From contig CM034127.1 in assembly GCA_019914995.1 (NCBI GenBank), forward strand, positions 9,238,001 through 9,302,000: a stretch of DNA of 64,000 nt, in the 5' to 3' direction. Below are positions 36,001 to 47,302 of this stretch, in pieces; within the stretch, counting starts at the first letter, position 1; each line of letters starts with the position of its first letter. The stretch is from Acanthochlamys bracteata. Its lineage: Eukaryota > Streptophyta > Magnoliopsida > Pandanales > Velloziaceae. A program made the position numbers and the translations under genes. Under the pieces are notes generated by a model. The model was not told where the DNA came from. It did not search any database and saw only the letters and a list, made by a program, of their open reading frames with translations.

Positions 36001-38283
36001 AATTTTGAAATTCAAAGCATTAGAAGTTTAGTGGAAGATGACATAGATTACATAACAATTAGGATTCTAAACTCAACTTCATATCTCTCCACAAATCATA
36101 TAACTTATAACTAATTAGGCTCTTCCCTATTTCACATAAATAATCTGAATAACCTTCAATCCAATACGAAACACAAACCATTGGAAAAATGTACTCTTCT
36201 TAATTTTCACTCACGTGTGGATGGTAATGTAACTTAGAAAACTGAAAACTCAAATACTTATCTCAAACAAACCTCTATAAATATCTAATGATCAATATTT
36301 TGAAATTCAAAGTATTAGAAGTTGAGTGGAAAATGACATAGATTATATATTAAACTGTATTTAATTGACCAATACGTGTATTACTGAGCAAATAAAACCC
36401 CATAAGATCCCATTCCCGACATAATGCAACCTAAAGTTTAGTTTAAAAGAAAGATCTACTACACATAATTACTACATGATGCAAAACTTCCATGCCGGAG
36501 AAGTAAAGAATCATTTCCAAAGCAGGGTGATAGCAAGCACTAAAAAAACATGGAGGCAAGCAGCTCTCTTCAGAAGAACTCTGCCATTGCAGCGAATACA
36601 CGGAGTGACATAGGTAGCCGTTCAAAAAAAGGGTAAAGCCTAATTTTTAGAGCCCTAATAATGCAGATCCTAGATTTTTATTAGGTCTGTGTATATATAC
36701 GAACAGCCTATTAACATAAAACATGAAATACGATCAAAACATGAACCAAGTTCAAGTTGGCTACTACCTGCTTATCGTCCACAAAATCCGTTCAAAATAG
36801 GGTATAACCAGGATGAAATGGAGAACAATATATTTCAGATAGGCTAAAATGTCTGTTAATCATTTAGTAGATAGAAGACGACTCTACTTTCAATAAATAC
36901 TTGTGTCTAAATTATAAGGTTTAGAAAGGACTTTAAACAGGATTCGACACCTTCCACTACTTTAGTCTCAAGGAAAAAAAGCACAAATGTTACCTCCTCA
37001 ATGCTGCCATCTTCTAGCTCCGTACTGAACGACTGTAACATGTTCTCTTCAAGTAGATTCTCCAAATCATCAATCCATAGTTCTACAACCAATAAATAAA
37101 CAAAAATAAGACTCAAAAGAGATAGAAAACCTAGATGGTATAACAACAAAACTTACTGACTTGAAAACGACAGAAAAATAGCTGAATCTTTCATACAATA
37201 GCATAATAGCAAGCAATGGTCAAACCTAGGTCCTATTGACAATTCAACTATACAAGTCAGACAAAAAAGGACATAAAACTGCCGTCAGAAGATAATAATT
37301 ATAGCTAACACACACACCTCAACATTCAACAATTTTGAAGGATAACTTATTAAAAACAAGGAGACGACAGAAGTCAAGAAGAGGAAAAAGGAAGCAGCAC
37401 TAATAAAGCTAAAATAAAAACTTCGTTTTACCTATACATGATAAACAAGTACATAAGATTTAGAGAGTGCCTTTAGCAAATGGAGGTATTTTATAATTAA
37501 AATGAGTGGTCAAAGAGCTGCCCTGTATATATGTAACTCATGCAAAACTTGTTTGGACAAGCTGCTAATCTTGCACTATCTTGAAGCCAACTTTGGGGAA
37601 CCACTAATTTTACCAAACTAGTATCACAAAAGACTTATAATTCCGATAAGAAATAACTTTTGCGTATCAAAGCAACTATATAGGCAACTTTTAAGCATGA
37701 TTTTTACAGTATTGAAAATTGCTTCTAGCAAATCGAGTAGTTTTTAATCAAAATGACAGTATCACCCCACGAACATAAAAATGACTCCTATTATTACATA
37801 ATTATCCAATACAAATAACAAAAAGTTTTCACTTTTGACTGAAAAACACTGCTCTGTGTCATTCCCAATACAGAAAACTACCAGAAACAATCGCTCATTA
37901 CCAAAACAAAAAATCATTAAAATTAAATAGTGAGAGACAAAGCTTAAAATGAAAAGGAATCACCTCAGCTTAAGCTCAACTCGCAGCCTTTTCGATTATT
38001 GCATATAAGTTCTTAACATGCTATCAAATCTTCTACTAATCCAAACAAACCATGAAATCAAGCAATCGACTTTTTTTTCTTGCTGACCTTTTGATTGCGC
38101 GAACCAATTGAGTATCTCGATAGCAAATTCCTCAACTTTGCGGTTCGAATCTCGTCCTCCCCAACCATTCTGTACAGCCATCTGCAGCGCCGTCCACCGC
38201 CCTAGCACCAAACAAATACCCTCCCGCAGCACCGCCGCCGACTCTGCCGTCAGCATCGGCGGTGCTCCACAGCCGGAATCCAT
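32962..38283 (-). CDS. TSR2: Pre-rRNA-processing protein TSR2 homologue, 189 aa, four coding exons
   Basis: Coding exons on the - strand: 38283-38088, 37082-36994, 33755-33642 and 33132-32962. Phases 1, 0 and 0 fit, giving 189 residues. The protein opens MDSGCGAPPMLTAESAAVLR and has the diagnostic WGG motif at residues 41-43 (QNGWGGRDSNRK). Exon 2 encodes ELWIDDLENLLEENML and the acidic EDGSIEE. Exon 3 has MTIHEECLHGNYESIEKLRK and exon 4 an acidic stretch and the C-terminal PDAEGWIEVPSRKNRGKRSG. TSR2 is the escort and deposition factor of ribosomal protein eS26 for 40S assembly. Domain order and length match the family. The second intron is 3.2 kb. A tandem duplication follows the stop codon. 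Confidence 0.92.
34650..35216 (-). other. Open frame of 188 codons in a TSR2 intron, probably repeat-derived
   Basis: The frame starts MGSCNVSLDDARLPSSLLRS and includes a Gln-rich stretch (RTQAKQQQANQWQQGNEKE). It lies wholly in TSR2 intron 2 on the same strand. No family is recognised, and a neighbouring frame on the same strand also reads partly open. A retroelement gag leader is possible but unsupported. Confidence 0.25.
35811..36352. repeat. Imperfect tandem duplication, period 247 bp, in a TSR2 intron
   Basis: ATTAGGATTCTAAACTCAAC begins at 35811 and again at 36058. Both units continue through CTAATTAGGCTCTTCCCTAT and TTTTGAAATTCAAAG to GACATAGATTA. The second carries about 50 extra bases (TAATCTGAATAACCTTCAAT). 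A more diverged third unit is visible near 34165-34365 (CTTCCCTATTTCCACATAAA). It may be the relic of an LTR or other repeat family. Confidence 0.75.
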
Positions 38284-38439
38284 CTCGGAAGTTTGTTCTT
38301 AATCGAAACCCTAGCAAGCTCCGGCGAGCGGTAACGTGTGCACGCGCGGAGACGAAAAAGGAAGGGCCGGCGTTTGTAAAGTTGGGAGGAAAAGAGAACT
38401 CGTACAAATAAGATCTCTTTAATATTTTTTTAGAAACGA

Positions 38440-38650
38440 CCTTTGAATTTAGAGTATTGTAATTGCAATCCAGATTATTCTTACCTCAGAAAATTCTAAT
38501 AACATTTTTGGTGTCCTGCAGATTCTTTTATACATCTATGCCGCAATATTAAACATAATATTTAGTAAATTTTTGTAAAAAATATATTAAAAAACATAAA
38601 ATTAAAAATTAAAAATTATTTTTTAAAAAATGTTTGCCAAACAGCTCCTT
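38440..38650. mobile_element. Fragment of a Tourist-like MITE near the TSR2 promoter
   Basis: The right part (about 38560-38646) is the family's AT-rich interior and end (AAAAATATATTAAAAAACATAA ending TTTGCCAAACAGCTCC in the same style). The left end is not clear. It lies upstream of TSR2. Confidence 0.4.
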
Positions 38651-38842
38651 ACTATCTTTGACATGTGATACTACAATTCTAATAAATTAGTATTAATAAC
38701 TTAATATCGTAAATTCACTTTTGGATCATTTTTAGACAAAACGTAGACATACTCAACATCTAGAAGAGTTCTAAGAGTGTGTTCTTTCGAACTAGAAAGA
38801 AGTTATTAGATAGTAAGTTATCATAAACATTATTATTGAAAG

Positions 38843-39623
38843 CATAGTTGTAAGAATCGGATCGGATATCGAACCGAAAAATCGTCCAGATTACGGCTCT
38901 TGGGTCAAACCGTCGGATCAATAATATTAAAGTATTTTTAATTAATAATAATAATTATTATAGTAAGAAATCTATTGTCAATGATATTACCAATAATAAT
39001 AGCAATAGTAATCATAGCAAAAAACTAAAATATTTTTATTATAGCATTACTATCAACAACAACAGCAATAATAATCACAGCGAAAATTAAAATATTGTCA
39101 CCACCAATAACAATAATAACAACTAAAATTTATAATAATAAATATTTAAATAAATTAGGAGATTAGAAAAAAATAAAATCATAAAATAGAGAAATCATAA
39201 AAGAGATATAACAAATTTTTTTAGGTATACATATTTGATTCTAAATATTTTACAATATAAAAATTTAAAAATCACTAATAATTGATATTTACAAATAAGA
39301 TATAAGTAATTATATTTTTGCATTATCACATCCAAATATAAAATTTAAACTACATATTATTTTTCAACATAGGGCTATTAATAATTATTTTTGTATTAAA
39401 TATATCATCAATTTAAAATTTTTTAATTAATTTTTAAAAAAAATTAACCCGGTTTGATCCGGACGGGCGGATCGACCGTGTTGAAACGGGTCGAACGGGT
39501 CAAAAACAGGTCGAAACGGGTCGATTATATAAACGGTCTTTTTGCAAATCCAGACCGATTTACCGTCCGAATTGACGATTTCCGGGTCGACCCGGACGGG
39601 TCGGTCCGGGTCTGCCAACTATG
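38843..39623. mobile_element. Non-autonomous hAT element, 781 bp, perfect 8-bp target duplication
   Basis: ATTGAAAG is found at 38835-38842 and 39624-39631. The ends CATAGTTGTAAGAATCGG and, inward from the right, CATAGTTGGCAGACCCGG are inverted repeats. The middle is an ATAATAATA-rich stretch. The right 190 bases are CG-rich with repeated CGGGTCG units (39450-39610). There is no coding capacity, so it needs a transposase in trans. Confidence 0.92.
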
Positions 39624-39783
39624 ATTGAAAGTGAGTGAAAATATTATGTATTAAAAAAAAGTGAGCTGAAAGTAATTTTTTAGTGTGAAGACATGAGTTG
39701 TAAGGATGAAAATGAGATACTCTAAATTGCTTGAAACACAATAAATTAAGATCTATCTCTATGGTGATATTTTGGCACATATA

Positions 39784-40010
39784 TTGCGTTCAGGAGTGTG
39801 ATTTTAAAATAAAAATTTTCTGAAACGAAAAAATATTTTTATTTTTGGAGAAATAAATTTTAATTTTTTAATCTAAAAAATAATAAAAAGATTTTACTAT
39901 ATATAATTTTTATATATTTTTTAAATTTTTAAATAAGTTTTTTAAATATTTATAAAAAATATATTAAAAATAAAAAAAAATATTTTTTGAAAAAGCAATG
40001 TCAAACGCTC
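39784..40010. mobile_element. Tourist-like MITE copy
   Basis: Left end GCGTTCAGGAGTGTGATTTT, right end AAAAAGCAATGTCAAACGCTC, inverted and very similar to the copy nested in the Harbinger element (27513-27770). The interior is AT-rich (TATATATTTTTTAAATTTTTAAATAAG). Confidence 0.75.
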
Positions 40011-40439
40011 TAAAGACTTTTTTCATTCAGGCTCACAAGTATTTCAGGTATTAAAGAAATCCAAAGCCAAATACTTGCATTCCTTTCCTCTGGAAGTTTA
40101 TAGCTGTTAGTATATGTTGATGCTAGTTGTAAGGTTTTTCTTATTCAGAAAAAGAAATAAGAAAAGCTAGGCCTAAATCTGCTAAAACATTTGTTAAATT
40201 GACATTTACAGGAACTATTGCAAAATATTGTTTATTAAATTATAAAGTGAATTTCGTAAAAACTAAAATTTTAAAATAAATTTTGATAAAAAATAAAAAC
40301 TTAGTAAAAATAAAATTTAAATAATAAATAAATAAAATAAAATTTAATATAAAATAAATAGAATTTTAATTAATAATAAAAATATATGATGCAGTAGAAT
40401 TTAGAATTTGAAGAAAGAAGAAATTGCACTTAACATGCC

Positions 40440-41149
40440 CTTATATTTTTCTTACTTTTTCGTGTGGGCGTTCTCTCTGATTATCTTCCAAAACGCAAGC
40501 ACAAGTTATCTCTCCAAAAACAAAACCAAAACCAACCGAAGGGAAAAGAGAAAGAAAGAGAAAACCCTAGCTTTGCCTATCGTTATCTTCTCTTCCTGCT
40601 TCAATCTTTGATCGATTCTTGTCCACCGATGGAAGATTTCTCTTAGTTCGATTCTCGGCGGTTGATTTCAGATTGCACGGATTCTTCGACTCGGGGGGTG
40701 TCTGGTAGATCCCATCTCTTCTGGATGCTGAATTGATTGGGCTTCAGATCGAATCCGCGATCTCACGACTTCGTGAACTTTAGAGGATTCGAACGATTCG
40801 ATTGCCGATTCGGTCATCCTCTCTGTGAGTTTCATCAGTTCGGTCGAGAGAAAATCAACTGCGTCTTTGAACAGGGATCGGTCTTGTTCTTGTTAATTTA
40901 CTGGCTCGAGGAGAAGATCGGTAACGGATTATCGATCGGAAGATATCGGAGGAGATATTTCCTTGTAGACATATCTATGTTGCAGTTCACAGGCCTGTTT
41001 TTAGTATCTGGCCTTTGATTGATTGATTTTCTACGAAAGTCGTTAAAAATTGAAGATATTTATTTATTTCTTTGCTTGTGAGCTTATCAAGTCTGCGGTT
41101 ATTATAGATCGGGGGGATTCCTTTGTGAATAACGAAAAACGAAACTACT
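40440..41149 (+). other. 5' leader region of the PQT3-like gene
   Basis: CT-rich and moderately GC-rich sequence upstream of the ATG at 41150. It contains GATCG|GTAACG (about 40920) and later AG-ended pyrimidine tracts, so a 5' untranslated intron is likely. No reading frame here is supported as protein-coding. The exact transcription start was not found. Confidence 0.5.
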
Positions 41150-44100
41150 ATGGCTGTGTATTTTAAGTTTAAGAGTGCAAAGGATTTCGATTCCATTCCC
41201 ATTGAGGGGCAATTCATATCTCTTGTCAATTTGAAAGAACGGATTTTTGAATCCAAGCATTTGGGAAGGGGTACTGATTTCGATCTCATGGTCTCCAATG
41301 CACAGACTAATGAAGGTGGGTTGGTTCTTTGATATGAAGAAAGAACTGCCAAAGCTCTTCATCTATTCTTGGTTGTATTTGTGAAGTTTTGAACTAGTGT
41401 TTTAGCAATAAATTATTCAATTATAGCATGAGTGAGCTGTTTAATTGTTCTTTAAATGTATTCAAATATTTTGGAGCTAGGAAAGAGGAATGAAAGGTTT
41501 TTTGCTTTTGATAAAAATTCTTAAAGTATGGTAACTCTTTTGGTGCATCTGATGGTTGCTGACTTGCTTCCCGGTTCATTGGTATTACAAGCTGGGGGAA
41601 AATGTTCAACACGGAAATTTTCTGCCTAATTTCCTACTTGGCTGTACTATGTTGTCGCGATAAGATCTTTGAGTTGTGGTAGACGTGCTTTTGCATTCTT
41701 TACGTTTGAGATATGGATTGGAGCTGTCAAACCCCCATGGATTTATGTTCAATCTGTGTTGTACCTTCATTTCAGAGTATGTAGATGAAGCAGCTATGAT
41801 ACCAAAAAATACGTCAGTTTTGATCCGACGGATTCCTGGACGGCCGCGGAAGCCTATAGTTACCCAACCAGACGAGTACTTCTCCCACTTCGAATCTAGT
41901 GATTTTATACGTTTCCATTATCTAATAGCTATATTTGGGCAATGTTGAAGATGAATCAGATCCTTCAATTAAGGATGAACTGTTTGAAAGCAAATATCTT
42001 TTTCTCTAATTCATCACAAAACCTGAGTTCTGGAACCGTTTCTGAGACTATGAAATAATCTGCAGGCCAAAAGATTTCGAGGATAAAGTGGAAGATATTC
42101 CACTTGCGAGTAGCAAGATAGGTGATTCATCTGCTAACAAGTTTGTCAATGTATGTATGTTTCTCGCATAGCTCGCTTTCTGAGACTTCCTTACTGAGTA
42201 ATTTGAATATTATTCCTTGTGCCACCAACTTTGCAGCATGAAGAATACGAATGGGATGAGTTTGGAAATGATCTCTATGCAATGCCTGAAGTTCTTCCTG
42301 CTCAACCTAGTATCCCAGCAGTGGATATGACACCTGCTGATAATGTTGATGAGGATAGCAAGATTAAGGCTTTGATAGAGACTCCTGCTCTCGATTGGAG
42401 TCGGTGAGATGTTACTGTTCATTGTAATGTTAATAAGACTGGTTGCTGCCATATTGGGTGTAGTGACCTCTTTGTCTATGGGTTGGTCTCACCTTACAAT
42501 GTTGGTGTTTGCAGTCAACCACAGGACGGTTTCATTTCAGGAAGAGGGTTTGGTAGGGGCATGGGTGGAAGAATGATGGGTGGTCGTGGTTTTGGTAATT
42601 ACTAACACTTCCTCTTGATGTTCACTTCTGAGAAAACTTTGTGTAATGAGAAGAATGCTGAAGATTTTCCTTGAGAGCATCTATGTTCAGGCTTTCTCAT
42701 AGTGACTTTGCCAGAAGCCTTTGCTGAGCTTCTTATGGTTCTTATTGCATACTGTAAAAGAAAGCTTGCTTGGGCAAGCATCTGAATGCAGTAGACCATT
42801 TTTTTAACAAAGCTGTATACCTTGTTTAGTTTCTACAATTTGTGGTTCTGTATACCTTTTGAAGTTTATTTGTTATTAAAAATTGGCATGGATGCTCTTA
42901 TCTTGTATTTTTGTTTTTCTTTATTTTATAAAATTGTGACTTATGCTGGATCTTTTGCTGAATCTTGTTTTGAAATCGAACGGAATGGAAAGAAATGATT
43001 TATGTAGACCACTCAAGTGGGATAAAAGGCTTAGTTTGTTGTTGTTATTGTATAAAATTGTGATTTATGCTTTGCATTTTGCATACGAGACCATCCATTA
43101 TCATTGTTTAGCTGATGATGTGTTTTTATCCTGGGCAAATGAAGGCCGAGGAGGACTAGAGCGGAAAACTCCTCCACCAGGGTATGTCTGCCACAGATGT
43201 AAAGTGCCTGGTATGTTGATATGCTGTGTTAATGTTGCTCTGGGGCTTTTAGTTCAACCTATTTTTTGCTTATTTTCTCATGTGCTATTTTAGGACATTT
43301 TATTCAACACTGCCCTACCAATGGAGACCCTAACTATGATATTAAAAGAGTGAAACCCCCTACTGGCATTCCAAAGTCAATGTTAATCGCCACACCGGAT
43401 GGATCATATGCTTTACCTAGCGGAGCAGTTGCTGTTTTGAAGCCAAATGAGTAAGCTTGGATGTACTACCTTACCGATCAAGTATTTAAACCTTACATAG
43501 ATAAGTGGTGTTCTGATCTTATACTTACTGTTCTTAAATCTTCTACAGGGCTGCATTTGAAAAAGAGATTGAGGGATTGCCTACTACCCGCACCATCACT
43601 GATGTTCCTCCAGAACTCAGATGTCCATTGTGTAAACAAGTCATGAAAGATGCAGTGTTAACTAGCAAGTGCTGTTTCAGTAGTTTTTGCGACAAATGTA
43701 AGTTCCTGGACTTTTGGATGAGTAATGATGTTGGTACTGGTGTGTCCACTTAAATGTATCATTAGACCTTTATGGCCTGTTTCAGATAGTATGAGGTTTA
43801 TAAAAGTTCATCCTATGGGGAAGCTTTTACTCTAGTGGCATGCTCGACTAGTGGCTTTCATCTTCTTTCTTTTCTTTTTTCTTATTTTTGTTCTTGCCCC
43901 TCTTACTTGTTAGGAGGGCATCGATTATCCTTTGTTGTTATCTTTATAGATTATATTCTATCATTCTTTGATGGCATTGAGTTGTCTAAGTTTTTTATCA
44001 GGCATCAGAGATTATATTATTTCGAAGTCAATGTGTGTATGTGGGGCAACTAATGTACTAGCAGATGACCTTCTTCCAAACAAAACTCTTAGAGAAACAA

Positions 44101-47100
44101 TCAGTCGTATGATGGAAACAGCAACTAGTAGCGCAGAGAATGGTGGCAGCTTGGTGCAAGTTCCAGGTATTGTAATCTTCTCTCTCTCATCAGTCATCAT
44201 CCTATCTCATAATTTCACATGTGGTCTTTTTTAAACCTCTTTTTCTTCAGATATGGAATCTGCACGTCATGTACAGCCAAGAGCTCCATCGCCTACTCTT
44301 TCAGCTGCTTCCAAAGATGAGAGAAAGCATGCTCCTTTGGTTGATCCTGCGCCGGAGGTAAAGCAAAGTGAGGCTACGAGTGAAGGGAATCTGAATGCTC
44401 TGATGGAGAAGAAGGCTATTGAAAGAGCAGATACACCTGGAACAGCAAATTCAAAAGAACCTGCACCTCAGGAAAGTGCCCCGGCTCCTGAAGAGGTCGT
44501 AGAAAAGATTGCTGGTGAACCTGGTGGGTATATTGGATGTGCAAGTCTCCCTGTTCGTGTTTCCATCAATTGCCTCTCATAGCACGTGAAATAACTTACC
44601 GGGAATCAAGATTTCAATAGTCTTTCAACCATTTGTTTGAGTTTTTGAACTTAAGTGTAGACCTACTTTATCATCTGTTTTACTTTTTGTGGCAGTGAAA
44701 AAGAAGAAAAAGAAGAAGGCCCGTGCTCCAGGGAATGGTTAGTACGCTGTCCCATCTTTAATGCCTTTCTGGCATACTGGCTCGTGTAGTTTGTCTGATT
44801 TGTATGCGATAGGTTATGCAGATCACTTCTCTCCCTGCTGTTTCTTAGGACTAGATGCAAAATGGTGTTTATTTTTCAATGCTCACCTTTCTCCTTTTCT
44901 TCTCACTTGTAGCTGGTGACATGCAATGGAGAGGCTTTCAAGATCTTGGTGGTGAGAATTTTACTGGCATGCCACCATTCAACCCTTACTGGACCGGTGG
45001 GATGCCGCTAGGGATGGATACATACATGGGACCTTTTGCTGGGCCAATGCCTTTTATGGGTTATACTCCAGGACCTTTTGATGTTCCATTTGGTGGACTT
45101 CTTCCTCAAGATCCATTTGCAGCACAAAATTATATGATGCCAGTTGTTCCTCCCAGGTAGATAAAGTTTCAGATGTTTAAGGGTTGCACAAGAAACTATT
45201 TTTTAAGTTGCTAATTGAGCTGTCTCTTTGAATTGTCTTGCGTACACTTTTTCTTGTAGTGCGTGCTCCTTGGACTCTAAGAGTGTATTTAGATATGTTT
45301 TTTTCTATATAGTTACTGTAATATCAGTATGCATTTCAATTTATACACGCGTCAGTGTTTCTTCCCATGACCATATTTTTGAGTTGTTGCATCGTCTTCG
45401 TTGACAGTCCTATACCTTTTCTTGAACATATATTTTCCATTATTTCTTTTTCCTTACCTTTCTGGTTTTATGTGCTGGTTGCTGAAATATGTCTTCCTAC
45501 TATCCAGGAATTTGCCTGAATTCGGCATGAACAGCATGGTCATGAATCAAGGTCCTCCAGGGATGAGCAGAGAGGGGTTAGAGGCTAGAAAAGCTAATGC
45601 CAGGAGGAAGCAGGAAATAGAACGACACAGTGAGAGGTAAGGAAGCTGATGATAGTTTCTCTTATCTGCATTATTTTCTCTATTAAAATGTTACAAATCT
45701 GCAAAATAGTCAATTCTTTTTGTTTCTGTTTTCCAAAAAATTAAAAATTCTTATGTTTGGCTGCATAATAGTTGATAATGCCCTCAAAAGAAGTTGAATG
45801 TGAACTATTTATGTTCCATATAAGAATGAGACTTGTGGTATTAATTCCTTATGCCTAGATTAACCTATTCTGGGTTTTCTTGCTCTTAAGCTATAGTTTT
45901 GCTTGTTGCAGAGATCATTATAGGGACAGGGTTCCTGCCAGGGAAGTAAGCAGTATGGATGTACCACCAACGAAAGCAAAGCCAGTATGTCTTTTGAATA
46001 GCTTGTTTAGTGGTTTATTTTTGAGTAGTTTTTGCCATAGAAAGGTTGCAAATTGTAGTTCTGCGAGAGTAATGTTGCATTTTTCGCTGAAGATGTTGGT
46101 GTGTAAGTGTTTGTCAAGCAGAGCATTTCCTGCTTTTCTTCATAGTGAGATTCGGACGAGCTTCCGCAATCAAGAAGAGCACCTACTAAAATGTCGAGTT
46201 TCTGGGCTAGCTAAGATTTTGAATTTGGTTTCCTGCGCAATGTTTTGGCTTGTTACATTGTGTATAGTAACTTTTGTTTGTGATTTTGTCATGTCTCCCG
46301 GCCGAGTTAATTATCTGATTCCTTCCTAGGATTATTTCCAGCAACCTGTTGTAGATGTAGGATTTAATCCTGTTGGCTTTCTGCAGCTACCTGCTTTTGG
46401 ATGGTGTGCCTGTTTTAAAACGTATGGCCTAGTTGTCCCTTGTCGCAACCAGTTAAAATCTTCCTGCCCTTAGCTTCTTAGTTGGGTGATTTGCAGGTTT
46501 ACATTCTTATGTAACTGTATTTAGTGATATTAGCTTTAATAACGTAAAGAAATCTGATTGAGCAGAACAAGATCCATTCTGATCTGGTTGTGTTGGTGAC
46601 TCCAGTTAATTTTTATTAGAGTGGATCTATGGTGTACACGTCAGGGGCATTTTCGTCATGTGTGCATCTTTTATGTTATTCGTTTTTATGAATGACGGAA
46701 ATAACCTTAAAGAGTTTTGGTAACGTGTGCAGAGGCCGACGTCTCAATCAGCAGGAGGGGTAGTAGACCGGTCAGAACGTTCGGACAGGGCAGAACGACA
46801 ACATCCCGAATCATTCCGGGAGCATTCGGCACGCGAATCTCGGCGGCACTCTTCTCCACGTCCTCTTCCTCCACCGCGTTCGGAGAAGCGCCGACCGACA
46901 GAGTCCACTGCGGAAGCTTCTGCAGCTACCGTTACTGGTTTGTCCAAGGCAGACAAGAAGCATAAATCGAGCGTGTTCTCTCGAATAAGTTTCCCTGAGG
47001 CCTCTTCAGCCGCCGCTGCTACTGCTGGGGACGGAGGGAGCAGGAAGAGAAAGTCTTCATCAGAGATGGTTAATGGAGTGAAGGATCATCACGAGTCGCA

Positions 47101-47302
47101 CCGGCACCGTGGAGGTGTGACGTCTGCTAATGCCAACGGGTACAGAGAAGAGAAGAGGGTAGCGTCTTCAGCGGCGTACGATGATTCGAGCGAGGAAGAG
47201 TACCATTTCAAGCGAAGGCCATCGTCCTCAAGGAGGGAAGCTGAGTGGGACGATGATGGCAGGCAGAGGAGTTCACGTGAGCATGACCGCAAGCGGCGGT
47301 AG
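41150..47302 (+). CDS. E3 ubiquitin ligase, PQT3-like / RBBP6 family (DWNN, CCHC, U-box), 821 aa
   Basis: Fifteen coding exons fit in phase: 41150-41315, 41776-41875, 42066-42150, 42237-42403, 42515-42594, 43145-43210, 43294-43450, 43549-43697, 44002-44166, 44251-44523, 44696-44737, 44913-45156, 45508-45636, 45912-45984 and 46733-47302; total 2466 nt. Domains: DWNN ubiquitin-like at about 1-80 (MAVYFKFKSAKDFDSIPIEG); CCHC zinc knuckle near 215-228 (CHRCKVPGHFIQHC); U-box/RING-like finger from about 299 (CPLCKQVMKDAV, then CCFSSFCDKCIRDYI and CVCG); Lys-rich nuclear signal near 470-480 (KKKKKKKAR); Met/Pro/Gly-rich region (exon 12); and a long Arg/Ser/Glu-rich disordered tail. This order is that of plant PARAQUAT TOLERANCE 3-like ligases, related to animal RBBP6 and yeast Mpe1 (ubiquitylation, pre-mRNA 3' processing). 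PQT3 itself is a negative regulator of oxidative-stress tolerance; whether this copy shares that role is inferred. Confidence 0.95.

Noticed and set aside
46717..47292. Overlapping frames in the last PQT3-like exon
   Set aside because: Shadows of the real RS-rich coding exon (46733-47302); they lack splice continuity and family resemblance.
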